NCBI GenBank assembly: GCA_936432065.2
Contig: OW386293.2
Location: 65,613,965-65,677,964, forward strand
DNA from: Rutpela maculata
Taxonomy: Eukaryota > Arthropoda > Insecta > Coleoptera > Cerambycidae
DNA length: 64,000 bases
Reading direction: 5' to 3'
A program made the translations under genes and the position numbers. How positions within the stretch are numbered: the first letter of the stretch is position 1; each line of letters opens with the position of its first letter. The notes beneath the pieces were generated by a model. It ran no database searches. It saw only the letters and a list, made by a program, of their open reading frames with translations, and was not told the origin of the DNA. This document shows positions 34,906 to 46,568 of this stretch, piece by piece.

Positions 34906-35256
34906 TAATTAACGATTTTTCAGAGAAACTGTCGAGATGTGTTTAATACTCGTCACCCTGACCTTCCACGTGTTAGCCACAATACAGTTGCTCAGAAAAA
35001 TAGAACATTTAACAGAACTGGTAATGTGTTAAAGCCCCAAGAAAAGAGCTATAATGTAATAAACCGGCAAGATAGAACCAGTCAAATTATCTTGGAACGC
35101 TTTAGAGCAAACCCGACGTCAAGAATAAGGCAAGTATACTCTGTCTAAAGTCAACTGGGACATTATAAAGAAAGGCTGACAAAGCACCGACGTTCGATCT
35201 ATGCCGCCGTCAAAATACCGCCGCGGTAAAAAGCAACGTCGTTTTCTGAATTAATA
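34906..35256 (+). pseudogene. DDE transposase pseudogene, piece 2
   Basis: After the insertion the sequence continues with FRE-like residues. After a one-base shift near 34938 it runs open to 35148 with RHPDLPRVSHNTVAQ and then ERFRANPTSRIRQV, the usual DUF4817/HTH linker pattern. It is cut by the TTA-flanked block at 35257-35259. Confidence 0.7.
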
Positions 35257-35399
35257 TTATGCCTGCAGTACACTCTCGCCGAAACCTCTCGGCGAGATAT
35301 TTACCAAGAGGCGAGGAAGCACGAGGGCCATGTGTACACTCTCGCCGAGACCGCTCGGCGAATGTCTCTGTTTTTAGTAATGTGAATGAATGACATGGA

Positions 35400-35920
35400 T
35401 ATTTTGACGATTAATTAACTTTATTTATTTGCTTTTATCATGACTAGAAAATATTATTTAGGTATTAAGCAAATCAAAACTTACACTCTTTTATATTTAT
35501 TATGAAATTACCTACTTTCTGTATATTGTTGTCTGTAATCTGGGCATGCTAATATACTAGTTAGGTAAATAATTTAAAACAATCATTGGTGGATGAAGTA
35601 AAAAAACATTTTGAGGTTTCTGGTTCTTGTACACACCCTAAATCACATTTTTTTTTCATCCCCAATCGTAGTCGAACCTTCAAAGGGATAGGTCGTGTTC
35701 GGAGCTGTGACCAGGCTAGGTAGAAAGTTGTAAATCCTACGGGATCTCCGACCGTCATTGGAAATCCCACCATAAAAGACTAATAAAAGTAAAGTGAAGT
35801 GTCCATGTGTTGTTGTGCTAGAGTACAAAAAGCTACGTATGTTAAATAATAAACAAGCTAAAAACGTACTCTTCGCCAATTTACTGAGCTTTTTATATAT
35901 AATTGTTACACATTCTATAG
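35400..35920. other. Non-coding interior of the TTA-flanked block
   Basis: No gene recognised. A TACTCTTCGCC phrase near 35868 resembles the ends at 35922 and 36554. Confidence 0.4.
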
Positions 35921-36032
35921 GATACTCTTCGCAGTTTTCTTATAAATAATGTTAGTTTTTGGACATCCTAAATTTTGTGATATAAACTTTGTTGTGAAAA
36001 AAATTGTATGAAAAAAAAATGAAAAAAAAAAA

Positions 36033-36105
36033 TCCAGCCTGTGGGGATTCGAACACGGGACCCTTGGATTGCAACGAAAAGCTTTAGCCGCTGCGACACC
36101 ACCTG
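36033..36105 (-). other. tRNA-like module followed by a T-run
   Basis: The minus strand reads a B-box-like GTTCGAATCCCC, an A-box-like TCGCAGCGGC upstream, and GGCTGGA followed by ten T (A-run at 36022-36031), a Pol III terminator pattern. The acceptor arms do not pair well, so it is a tRNA-derived module and not a tRNA gene. Two comparable modules lie at 53457 and 53798. Confidence 0.55.
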
Positions 36106-36374
36106 TTGCTAGGAAAATTGATTGTCTGTGATATATATCTTTCGACATTCATACATATTTCACTTCTAAGAAATATTAGTAAACTTCATACACAAAAAAA
36201 AAATTGTCATGTCATGTCATTGTTTTTTAAATTAAATAATTAATAACTTTTTTATTTACTGATCGATTTTCTTCAAAAACTATAGGGTTTTTCCTCTAGC
36301 TAACACTAACTTATTTTCTAAATTTCAATACAATCGGACTTTTCTTTCTTAAGTTATCGTGCTTACAAGAAACG

Positions 36375-36450
36375 TGACGGACGGACAGACGGACGGACAG
36401 ACGGACGGACAGACGGACAGACGGACGGACAGACGGACGGACAGACGGAC
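36375..36450. repeat. Tandem (GACGGACGGACA)n
   Basis: About six imperfect 12-bp units. Such GACGGAC runs are frequent in insect interspersed repeats. Confidence 0.95.
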
Positions 36451-36586
36451 ATTTTGAAAGTTGTTCAGAATTCGTTCACTAACACAATGATATGAAAATT
36501 TTTTCTCTACGAGCGATATTTACGATTTTAGAAATGTGCCGATCAAATACAATATACTCTTCGTTTTTGCGAAGAGTATAATAAGC

Positions 36587-37737
36587 ATGGCAGAGAATTG
36601 TGCAAAATGTCGAGTACGAAAAAAAGATGGTCTGGTTGGATGCGAAGGCTCATGTAAGTTATGGTTTCACTACTTATGTGTTCAGCTAAGTGAAAATGAT
36701 TTTAAGTTACTCGATAAGTGTAAAAACCTATTCTGTCTATGTGATACATGCAAGATAAACTGTGAAGTTGTTAATAAGGGCAATATATCCAAGTTATGTG
36801 AGAATATAAGAAATATTGAATCTCATGTTAACAACTTAAGTCAAGTAAACAACACCGAAGTCCTTAACGAGTTAATGAGCAAAACATACACTGATATGTT
36901 ATGCGAAATGGAAGTAAAATTGAAAACTTATAAAGAAAATCTGCAACAGGTATTTACACTTAAGCTTGAGGAAGTAAACAAAAATTTATCAAATAATGAT
37001 TAGTCGATGCAAAAGGCCTCCTTTGCTGATGTGGTAAAAACTAAGGCATCTTTTGTAGTACAGCCTAAAAAAACATATCAATCTACACATACAACCAAAA
37101 CAGACGTATTACGTAAAGTTGATCCTGTGCTTGAGAATATTAATATTGCCAATGTTAAACCTGTACGTAATGGTGGATTAGTTATAAGCTGTAATAAAGG
37201 TGAGGAATCAACCAAATTTAACCAACTACTTAATGACAAACTTGGTGAAAACTATAACGTTAAGCAAGTATCGTCCTATAATCCAAGACTCAAGATAGTC
37301 GGAATATCAGATAAATATGAAGACAACATCCTACTTAATTATATAAGGGCAGGCAATCGTAACCTATTCATGGATCATAGTGTTTGTGATTTAGTGCATG
37401 TAAAACCTTTACGTAATAATAATAAAATATATCAAGCGTTAATTCAGGTAGATATTGAAACTTATACTAGAATTATTGATAAGGGAAAAATATTTGTTGG
37501 ATATGATTACTGTTCGGTGTATGATGCGATCGATGTGAGACGTTGTTTTAAATGTTGCGGTTTTCACCATATAGCGTTAGAGATACTCCCGTTTGTCCCA
37601 AATGCTCTGAAGCACATTCAGTAAAGGAATGCACTGCCACGGACCTTAAATGCGTGCACTGCAATAACTTAAATTCTACGCAAAATAAGAATCTTGACAT
37701 ACAACATGCGGCGTGGGATCCTAAATGTCACGTATAA
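36587..37737 (+). pseudogene. LINE ORF1 with PHD-like finger and zinc knuckles
   Basis: ATG at 36587. An N-terminal PHD-like finger spans about residues 4-55 (CAKCRVRKKDG, then GCEGSCKLWFHYLC and CLCDTC). A coiled-coil-like stretch follows. An in-frame TAG lies at 37001-37003, and then an RRM-like central region. The C-terminus holds CCHC knuckles (RRCFKCCGFHH, CPKCSEAHSVKEC, CVHC) in the next frame after a shift near 37560. ORF1 proteins bind element RNA. PHD fingers in ORF1 are known in some insect LINE clades. Confidence 0.8.
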
Positions 37738-37865
37738 AGGAGATCCAAAGTAAAATGAAAATTAGAATATTAGGCGAACAATAGCAATCAAACTGCCCTG
37801 TACCCAGACCCAATGCCAAATGTCTGAATTCTACTTACACTCATAAGTCTAACCCGCTTACTTTG

Positions 37866-40689
37866 ATGTTTTACTATCAGAACGTGAGGGGACTGGGGTC
37901 CAAAACTCACTCTTTTTAATTCTATGTCAACCATCAATCAGTATGATGCTATTGCTTTTACAGAAACCTGGCTAAGTAAAGATATCTTTAATTGTAAGTT
38001 ATTCGATTTGAACCATTACGACGTATTCAGAAGCGACCGCGATTTTACTTCTACGAATACTAAAAGAGGAGGCGGTGTACTCCTAGCTCTAAATAAGAAA
38101 TTTAATGCTGTTAAAGTCAATATTTTTTCTATCTCGGATGGCTTTAGTTATATAAAACACATAGATATCCTAGTTGTGAAATTAAATATAAAATTCCACA
38201 CGTTACACATAATCGTAATATACATTCCTCCAGCATGTAATAACACTGACTTCGAATTACTATACGAATCAATAGCTTCTTTGTATTGCATTTATGGATC
38301 AGACATTCTAATATTAGGGGACTTTAATATACCTGAATACCTAAACTGTGCTATGTATAATAATGCTTCTACTATCAATTTTAACTCCTTATTAAACTTT
38401 TTCAACTTCTTTGACTTAAAACAATATAATTATACAACTAATAGCCTTGAACGAACACTAGACTTAGTAATAAGAAATAATAACTGTTCTGTTAATAGAA
38501 CCCCCGAAGTTATTCTCCCTGAAGATCCCTATCATCCCGCACTGCTCGTTGAAGTTGATATTCCCAAATCAAGTACTAACAACTTTCCTTGTCAAACGAT
38601 CACAAAATACAATTTTAAAAGAGCCAACTTTCATAATTTGTATGCGGAAATTTTCCATACTGACTGGTCCATATTTGAACAATATACTACTGTAGATGAA
38701 TCACTTGACTTATTCTATACTAAACTGGATGAAATTTTCGAGAAACATGCTCCTAGGACTAAGGTTACCAATAAATCATATCCACCATGGTTTAACGGAA
38801 AAATTATCTACAAGATAAAATTGAAAAATAAACATTTCAACAAATATAAAAAACAAGTTCTGTTTACGAATTCGAGAAATTTAAACAACTGCGAGCACAA
38901 ATTAAACAAGAGGTTGATATTTCATATAAACTGTACCTTGAAACTATTGAAACAGAAATTAAAATTAATCCTAAGAACTTTTGGTCTTTTCTCAATTCAA
39001 AAAATAATATCTGGCCTATACCAACCACCTTGTACTATCAAAATGAGGAAGTAACAGATCCACAAACAATTGTTAATAGCTTCGCTGATTATTTTGCCAA
39101 GTCATTCACACCATCCGCTAATCAAGAATAGAATTTTCAATCCAACAATAACAACTTATTGCTTACCCTAACAGAAATAACTGAAGAACAAGTCTTAAAC
39201 GCAACCAAAAAACTAAAAACTAACATGACGATGGGACCTGACCTTATCCCAGCTTTTATAGTGAGAGATTGTGCAATAATATTTGCTAAACCCCTCATGC
39301 ATATATTTAACTTGATACTACAGACATCCTATTTTCCGGATAAATAAAAATTATCACGAGTTTGTCCTATCTTTAAAAAAGGTGATAAAAACGACTTGTC
39401 CAACTATAGACCAATCACTATAATTTGCAACTTTGCCAAAATCTTGGAAATTATTCTACACTCAGTTATCTATGACCATACATCTGGCATGATATCGCCC
39501 AACTAACATGGTTTCATGAGGGGCAGATCTACTGTAACCAACCTCGTTTGTATCACTCAATACTTCAGTGAAAAACTTGATCTGTCTAGACAGGTTGATG
39601 TGATTTACACAGACTTCTCCAAGGCTTTCGACAGACGCGATCACGGTGTTCTACTATCAAAAATTGCCACATTTGGTTTATCAGTGGATCTAATAAACTT
39701 AATTAAAACTTACTTTCAAAACAGATACCAATATGTTCAACACCGTGGTTACAGGTCTGTCGAATTCTTGCAGGAATCCGGTGTTCCCCAAGGGTCTATA
39801 CTGAGTCCGCTTCTCTTTAACCTGTTTGTTGATGATATTGCGACCGATCTCGATGCCGAAACGTTGCTCTATGTAGACGACTTAAAAATATTTCTCGAAA
39901 TAACATCAATCGAAGACTGTGAGAGATTGCAAAATAATCTAAATAAACTCCATGACTGGTGCATTATCAATAAACTGCCACTTAATCCACAGAAGTGTAA
40001 CACCTTGTCATTTACCAGAAAGCATAACATATTTCTCTATGATTATAATCTTCAGGGTGTCATATTGCACAGACCAGACTCTTTTAAAGACTTAGGAGTT
40101 CACTTTGATCCTAAACTTAATTTTATAAAGCATATTGAGTCAATAGTAGCCGGCGCCATTAAAACCATAGGATTTCTCACACGAAACTGTAAGGGGTTTG
40201 TGAACATTGACACTATGCGCACCCTATACGTGACATTTGTAAGATCCCGCCTCGAGTACGCCTCAGTGGTTTGGAGCCCTACCTACAACGTTTATATCCT
40301 CCAACTTGAAAAAATACAACGTAGGTTTCTCAAATCGGCCACATATAATTCACGGTTATTATCCACAAATCGGGTTCCCCCACGATATAATGCTTAATAG
40401 CTTTAATGTTTGCGAACTGGACAAAAGGAGAATAGCTGCCTCTATAATATTCTTGTATAAAATAGTAAATAATCGCCTCGATTGCATCAGACTCTCCAAT
40501 CAAATCATATACAAAGTGCCTAGAATTTCCTCAAGAAATTGCAACCTTTTTCATCTCCCCACTGCCAAAACAAATATTCTTATGCCTTCACCGCTATATC
40601 AAATGTACTTTAACTACTCAAACCTGGAAAGTCGACTTGATATATTTTGCACTAACCCATCGCAAATAAAGAAATATGTTTTTAATTAA
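37866..40689 (+). pseudogene. LINE ORF2: endonuclease and reverse transcriptase
   Basis: It opens at 37866 with YYQNVRGLGSK, with a stop at about 37917. The endonuclease spans 37924-38570 with FTETWLS (catalytic Glu), YIPP and ILGDFN (Asp/Asn). The linker runs to 39054. RT pieces are 39159-39347 (GPDLIPAFI), then 39516-40397 with YTDFSKAFDR (first Asp), GVPQGSILSPLLF and YVDD at about 39870. The thumb and C-terminus end at 40689 in another frame. Stops near 39056, 39130 and 39346 and a shift near 40310 inactivate it. Confidence 0.85.
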
Positions 40690-40902
40690 CTAATTGTTTA
40701 TCCTAAAAACTGTCATGTTTTCACTTTTTTTTTCCTTCTTGTTTTTTTTACCATTTCATATTACTCTAAAATAAGTATATATACCTACTGTACGTATAAT
40801 TTTGTTTATATCTTTATATGTCCTTGTATCCTAATTTATTTGTAGTTGTAGTTGTTCTCTCTTTATCCTGTAATTGGGCCTTGTGCCTGTTGGATATCGT
40901 AA

Positions 40903-40933
<31 letters not shown>

Positions 40934-40934
<1 letters not shown>

Positions 40935-42191
40935 GGAGTGGAGTGGTAATGGGGGTGGCTAACGCCAAATTTTTTTTTGAGACCTCAGCTTCTCTTGTAT
41001 ATACTAAATACCAATTTTATGGACTCTTACCTGCTTGATTTACCTATTTTCCCCAAATTTACCCTAATTTACCCCAACTCTTCGACGGAACAAGATCAAA
41101 ATATAATCTAGTTCTAGATCTCGTTAAAGTACATATGTGTACCAAATTTCAAGTCAATATCTCAAACGGTTACAGACAGACCGACCGTAAACGTGCGCAC
41201 AAAAAAAGTTACAGACAGACCGACAGACAGAAATTTTTTTTCGCTCAAACTTAAAATCTCGACGTTTCGTGACATTCTAAGCCTATTTGAACAATAAAAA
41301 TTTTTAAATTTTTTTTTGTCTTTACTATACTTCCACTGGATGTGGAAGTAAAAGAGGTGAAAACGCCTGAAGGCGTTTGTTACGAATTCCGTGAACAGCT
41401 CATCGTACCATCTCAATATTCTCAATGCTCTAAGAAGTACGTCCCACAAAGCGACTCTCCAGCATTGTATTTACCTGAATTCTCTAATTTTTTGGTTACA
41501 TCAACAGGTGAGAGGACAATATATATATAGCGCCCTTCTTAACATTGGGCTGATATTACCAAAGAGCTGTGGAAGAGAGCTTTAGCAGGGCTGTGCACCT
41601 AATGTGGCAACCGCGGCAGGTGGTGTGATGCTGTCAGACGTGCCATATTACAAATAGAGAGAAGACAACTAGAACAATTCATGGATCTCAAAATGTCTGC
41701 CAAGACGTCGTGAATAACAAGAAGAAGAAGGTCTATCATGAATTTATTAATCTAGCTGAAATTTTGGCCCCTATTTTTGATACCGCAAACATGCAGCTGG
41801 TGATAGATGAGGAAAGTAACGAGGATTAATTATCTTTTTGATGTTTAGTTAAAAATTATGTTATTAAGAAATGTAATAAATATTTTTCTGAAATCGATCG
41901 GCAATGTCTACATTTTCGGCGCGATTTCAGATCGAAAAATGCACAATTCCAGTATTTTAGTCCGTTGCTAAGAAACTATCAGAAAACAGACCGGAAAATA
42001 TTCGTTACCAAGCAACGATCAACGTTCCCGTACGGTTTTTTATGTATATTTTAGACAGTAAATAAATACACGCAAACAAACCAACTCACATTAAAATTGC
42101 ATTTATTAGTAAGCAGTTAGACTGTAATGAAGAAATGTTATGCATTATTACAAATTCCATAATTTATAATATTAACTGTGATTTCGGAAAA
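40934..42191. other. Non-coding part of the block, with weak coding echoes
   Basis: GTTACAGACAGACCGAC occurs twice (about 41169 and 41209). Short open stretches at 41342-41530 and 41690-41830 have amino-acid content unlike pure chance, but I recognise no family. They might be decayed exons of the block's own gene. Confidence 0.35.
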
Positions 42192-42328
42192 AATAGTATG
42201 TGTACTTCGGTGTGAAAGCACATTCCCGGACTTCGATGCTTGTTGGCCTCGGCTAGCGCCTCGGCCAACAATTTGCATCGTCGTCCGGGAATGTATTGCT
42301 TTCACACCTAAATACGCAATATACTATT
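42192..42328. repeat. Imperfect hairpin, arms of about 60 bp
   Basis: The left arm includes GTGTGAAAGCACATTCCCGG and the right arm GTGTGAAAGCAATACATTCC in reverse. The loop is near the GCTAGC at 42252-42257. It resembles in style, but not in sequence, the hairpin at 2589-2711. Confidence 0.85.
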
Positions 42329-42717
42329 GTTTTGAAGTTTTTATTTATTTTCAACATGTGCCACCAAATAAAAAAATCTGAAAAAAAAAATTAGGGTATT
42401 AATAACACAAATGCGCTTGTCTGAAAAATATCATGATGGCACTTTTCAAAAAATGCACTTTTGGGCACTTTGATTTTTCTTTATTTCTTTTTAAATTTCA
42501 TACGACATAATATTTTTTCTGAATTCGTCTGGAAGATCTTTATGGTCGATAATTTTCAAATTTTTTCGTCCATTAGGTAAGTCGCAACAAATTTTTAATT
42601 AACAATTGCCCTTTTTGCAAAAATTCAGCTCCCCCAGACGAGAGCAAGCGAGAATATACTAGGTGCCCTTGGCCTCGCGGCTTGTGTTCCCTTTGACTCG
42701 TGACCAAAAAACCGACA
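42329..42717. other. Spacer in the TTA-flanked block
   Basis: No gene recognised. Confidence 0.35.
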
Positions 42718-42928
42718 CAAATCAGAGCGTTAACGAGGCGAGGCGAGGCGAAGCGAGGGCGCACGGGGCGATGCGAGCGCAGCAAGTACACTCTCGCGGA
42801 GGCGTTGCGAGGGCAGGCGAGCGCATCAACGAGACGAGGCGAGGGCGCACGGGGCGATGCGAGCGCAGTGAGTACACTCTCGCGCTCGCCTGCCCTCGCA
42901 ACGCCTCGGCGAGAGTGTACTGCAGGCA
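42718..42928. repeat. GC-rich subterminal repeats of the block
   Basis: A GAGGCGAGGCGA-type array and a unit of about 84 bp (GCGCACGGGGCGATGCGAGC...ACACTCTCGCG) occurring twice (about 42750 and 42846), then an inverted end. In other transposons such subterminal repeats bind transposase; here that is inference. Confidence 0.75.
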
Positions 42929-42931
42929 TTA

Positions 42932-43817
42932 GAAATTCTATAGCTGTTGAGTTAAGTGTGAGTTTCAGCAACGTTCCTAAAAAAAGATGGAAAGAAAGCA
43001 TTCAATCTCAAATTTCTTAACACTTTAGAAAACGGCGATGAAAATAGAAGGCTACATTTTTGTTATTGGAAGCATTTAGAATATTTAAATGACGGACATT
43101 TTTTAAAACATATTATTTTTACTGATGAAGCGGCGTTTACTACTAACGGAATGGTATCTTCCAAAAATATCCGGTATTAGGCACACGAAAATTCAAATTG
43201 GGTAATAAATTGCAAACGACAGTATGTGTGGAAAGTTAATGTATGGTGTGGAATTTGGAATGACCAAATTATAGGCCCCTCTTTTATTCCCCGTCTCAAT
43301 GGTCAAGTCTATTTAAATTTATTAGCGACAGAAATAGAATCATTTCTAGATGCATTAGATGAAAATGTTAGCAAAAACTTAGATTTTTAAATGGATGGAG
43401 CTCATACTCATAATGCTGCAAGAAGATGGCTAAACATTAACTTTCCGTGATAAGTGTGCATAGTCACTTTAAGAGTTTCCCCCAAGATCGCCAGATATAA
43501 CACCCTGCGTTTTTTATTTGTGGGGCCTTTTAAAAAATAACGTATACAAGAATAGACCAAGCAATAGAAAGAATTGGAGGATAGAATTCGACAAGTGTGC
43601 CAAGAAATTTTTTCCACAAGACATAAGAAAACGCATAGAGAAGAGTATTGAAATATATGGCGGGTTAATTGAAATGGATAAAATTGAATTAGTCCACGTG
43701 TATAATGCTTTCTGCCCTACTATGAACCATAAGGCCGCAAAAAAAAATTGTGAAAAAGGAGACTGGAGAACACATGGCATTAGTCGTTATTACACAACAA
43801 GTGTTGATCCTACTTAA
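42932..43817 (+). pseudogene. DDE transposase pseudogene, piece 3 (catalytic region)
   Basis: The reading continues after the 7.7-kb block. FTDEAAFTTNG near 43118 carries the first catalytic Asp. VWCGI then GP-FIP and LNGQ-YL follow, MDGA-THN near 43395 carries the second Asp, and a SPDL-like and FLWG-like stretch lies near 43485-43530. Stops and frameshifts are frequent. 43518-43817 is open as the C-terminus. This is an IS630/Tc1-mariner-type transposase, long dead. Confidence 0.75.
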
Positions 43818-46482
43818 ATACAAAAACACATTTTCTATGCGCAATGAATTGGACTTTTAGGATAAACAAAAACATTTACCAGAATTATACTGGTTTTGTT
43901 TTTTTTAATGCAACAATACCAAAATAGCCATTTTTGGCATATTTTGCTGTCTAGCTCCTAAACCAACGAATGTATTAAAATGAAACCACCGTAAATTTTC
44001 TTATATTAGGGTCGTACATACATGAAACAAAAATGAGCGAAAAAAAAGTAGGTTCACTTTTTTTTTAAAAAAGGGGTTTTCAAAATTTCAACATCCCGTA
44101 TCATGGAAACCGCGCGGTATTCGATGACAGTTTTTTCACAAATCATCATCCCTCCTTAAGGGTATTAGTATGTGTAGTATTGTAGATTGTAAATAATAGC
44201 CGTTTGTCCTGTACAGAAGACCCCCCAAATTTGGACAGCGCGATCTTTCCGGCCTCGTATAGCCAAAACCGTGTGTCCTACGGCAAATATGTAATATATA
44301 TATATATTATGTAGAGGAGGGATGAATCTTCAGAAAGCGTAACTTAGTAAAGAGCCCTACGGGCAATAGGGAAAAAATATGGGCACATAAGTAAAATTTC
44401 AAAGTTTCAACCCCTAAAAATAGGGGACGCACATGGTGTAGCAGGGTGTAGTTTTCTGTGCTTGCTTATTATGCCCTCTTAAACAACTTCCACAAAAAAA
44501 AGTCCGCAGTACGCAAAATTTTTTATTATGTCTAATTCGACTGGAGTACTAGAGTAACATTTTTTATTTATTCATTTTGAACATAGTTGCAACATTTAAA
44601 TAATCTGATTAAAGGTGACTTTTTCAATTGTCTAAAGGAAAAAAAGTAACACTATCCAAGTTTTTGAAAATTTGTTATTAAAAAAAAAAAATGAGAGCTC
44701 GTATTCCGGAATGCAAATGAAATATTTTGTTCAAAGGTGTAAGGGGCTTTTTGATGATAATGAATAAGAATATAATATAAAAAGTTATATTAAAAAATCG
44801 CTAATATATTTTTTTGAAAAATCGTCTGCAATTTTCTTCACAAGGGTGGCACGCCAATGAGCAACGTCAATATTGATTACGTACAATAATCACATCTTGA
44901 GTATATACTTACCACCCAAATTTGAAATGAATCTGATTTTTAATTCCAGAGATACAAGATACAAAATTTTTGTACGGTGATATTTGTGTAAAATATGTTT
45001 AACAAAAAATATAGCCTAAACTTAAAAAACCCTTCTAAGAACATTGCATTAAAACAAATTTTTTGAAACATTTATTAAAATTTTCTAGGTTCAAATCTCC
45101 ATTAATATTATTAGTAAGAAATCGTCAGTAAAAAAATAACGATAATGTCCTTAGTTTAAAGCTCGATACAAAAGAACTGATATTTTTAAAGTAAAGTAAT
45201 TAATTCATTAGACTCTTAACAAATGCTTTTCTCAATACGGCTCGCTAATTACAATAAAGAGTATAATCTGGTTGTTTGCCCACACCTAACGAATTCCAAA
45301 TAAACGGGTATATTGGGCTGCTAACGACTTTGCTTAGCCGATTTGTATCATTGCACCCTTATTAAGAGCAGAACATGAAAAACTACTTTAGCCAATTAAA
45401 TGTCATATTAATGAATTGATTTTGCGTAATCACTAGTAAAAATCTTTAAGTAGACACACAATATGCTTGTTGTAGTAACCCCAGTACACTGTTCGTGCCA
45501 TTCCTTGGGCGTATTTCATAACACATTTTTGAAGTTGATGGATTATTCTTAACACAAATTTTTCTACGTGAAATTATTATCGTTCCAAATAGTAACATTA
45601 CTTCTTCCTATATGTTTAAGTACCTAATTCGTGCTTCGTTCATTTGTTTTTTTAATTACGTCGTAATTGCGCCATATGGCGTGCTACGGGCACATCATCG
45701 TAAAACGTTCTAATGGAAGTACTTGTAGTAGTTGTACCTTGTACCTTTAGAGTAGGTAACTCTAATAACTTTATTAAGACCACAACATAGTGAAATTGTA
45801 TTATAAATGTGTTTGGATAGATGAAATTAACAGCTTTATCAAGTTTAGAAAAGTATGAAAAACGAAAGGTCTGATTGCTATTAGCTAATTTAAACATCAC
45901 CTATCAACCTCCCTAATACTGAAATAAAATAACCATATTTATTATTCAACATTAACATGGTCGTCATTAACGTCTAGTGTAGTTGAAAAATCGGTTTATC
46001 GCGTTTAAATAGAAGGCTAATCTAAGAGGAAAAGATCAAAGGAGACAGTTATAGGTATTAAAAAACCTATAAAATGATCCCCCGAACGTTAAGATAGCTT
46101 TATTAGATCAGGAGTAAATTCAAAAAAAACGGAAATTTTGAACTTCTTTTTCAAATTTTTGCAAAATTTTTGAGATGTTACTAAAGTACGTGTTATATAG
46201 GAGGTCTGGTCTGGTCAAAGTTTCAGATAAATATCTGCATTATTTTTCGATAGATTCAACTTTTTGAAATAAAAGGGTTTTCGAAAAATGGATATAAGTA
46301 CTTCACTTTCTGTCAGATTTTGCCATAAAAAAAATTCTATTCTTCGAGAGTTGTTCAACAATTACAAATGTTTTCTATATGAACATTATTCAGAAAAAAG
46401 TGGTGAAAATTGTATTTGAAAAAAAAGATTTTTTTTCGAAAAATCATGTGTTTATTTTGAAGTGCTATTTTTTTAGTTCACT

Positions 46483-46484
<2 letters not shown>
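43818..46484. other. 2.7 kb of AT-rich sequence without recognised genes
   Basis: Only short chance frames. It has T- and A-runs and one short AT tract near 44293. I see no repeat boundary that I could defend. Confidence 0.4.

Positions 46485-46520
<36 letters not shown>
46485..46520. repeat. (AT)n microsatellite
   Basis: 36 bp, directly before CAGTGTGTCTCAC and the fold-back repeat. Confidence 0.95.
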
Positions 46521-46523
<3 letters not shown>

Positions 46524-46568
46524 TGTGTCTCACTTTTCATTACTACACCCCAACATCTCAAATTTGGT

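Larger units (their letters stand above)
35922..36579. mobile_element. Possible element with ATACTCTTCGC ends
   Basis: ATACTCTTCGC at 35922-35932 and its reverse at 36569-36579, each near TA. The right end is itself a small hairpin (ATACTCTTCG, TTTTTG, CGAAGAGTAT at 36554-36579). Inside are a minus-strand tRNA-like module and a (GACGGACGGACA)n tract. The boundaries are tentative. Confidence 0.4.
36580..40933 (+). mobile_element. Nearly complete LINE with PHD-like ORF1 (Jockey/CR1-like)
   Basis: Two-ORF non-LTR element. ORF1 carries zinc-binding motifs, ORF2 carries an apurinic-type endonuclease and RT, and the 3' end is (AAAT)n at about 40900-40933. It starts directly after a small hairpin. 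Each ORF has stops or frameshifts, so it is inactive, though its length is near full. Confidence 0.85.
35260..42928. mobile_element. 7.67-kb block with terminal inverted repeats and TSD TTA
   Basis: The left end is TGCCTGCAGTACACTCTCGC and the right end is its reverse (42909-42928). Both are flanked by TTA (35257-35259 and 42929-42931). Subterminal GC-rich sequence at both ends repeats GTACACTCTCGC (35267, 35333 on the left; 42787, 42872 and, in reverse, 42910 on the right). Such ends fit PIF/Harbinger. No Harbinger transposase is seen. The interior is a LINE (36.58-40.93 kb) and other repeats, so a smaller element was probably enlarged by nested insertions. Confidence 0.7.

Noticed and set aside
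36375..36450. CRISPR-like array
   Set aside because: It is a simple 12-bp tandem repeat without spacers in a eukaryotic genome.
42663..42932. Arg- and Ala-rich coding frames on both strands
   Set aside because: They arise from the GC-rich subterminal repeat of the TTA-flanked block, and codon content mirrors the repeat.
43408..43780. Minus-strand frames of 69 and 88 codons
   Set aside because: They lie antisense to the transposase pseudogene's C-terminus.
45652..45900. 82-codon minus-strand frame
   Set aside because: It has no recognisable motif, sits alone in AT-rich non-coding sequence and has a length expected by chance.
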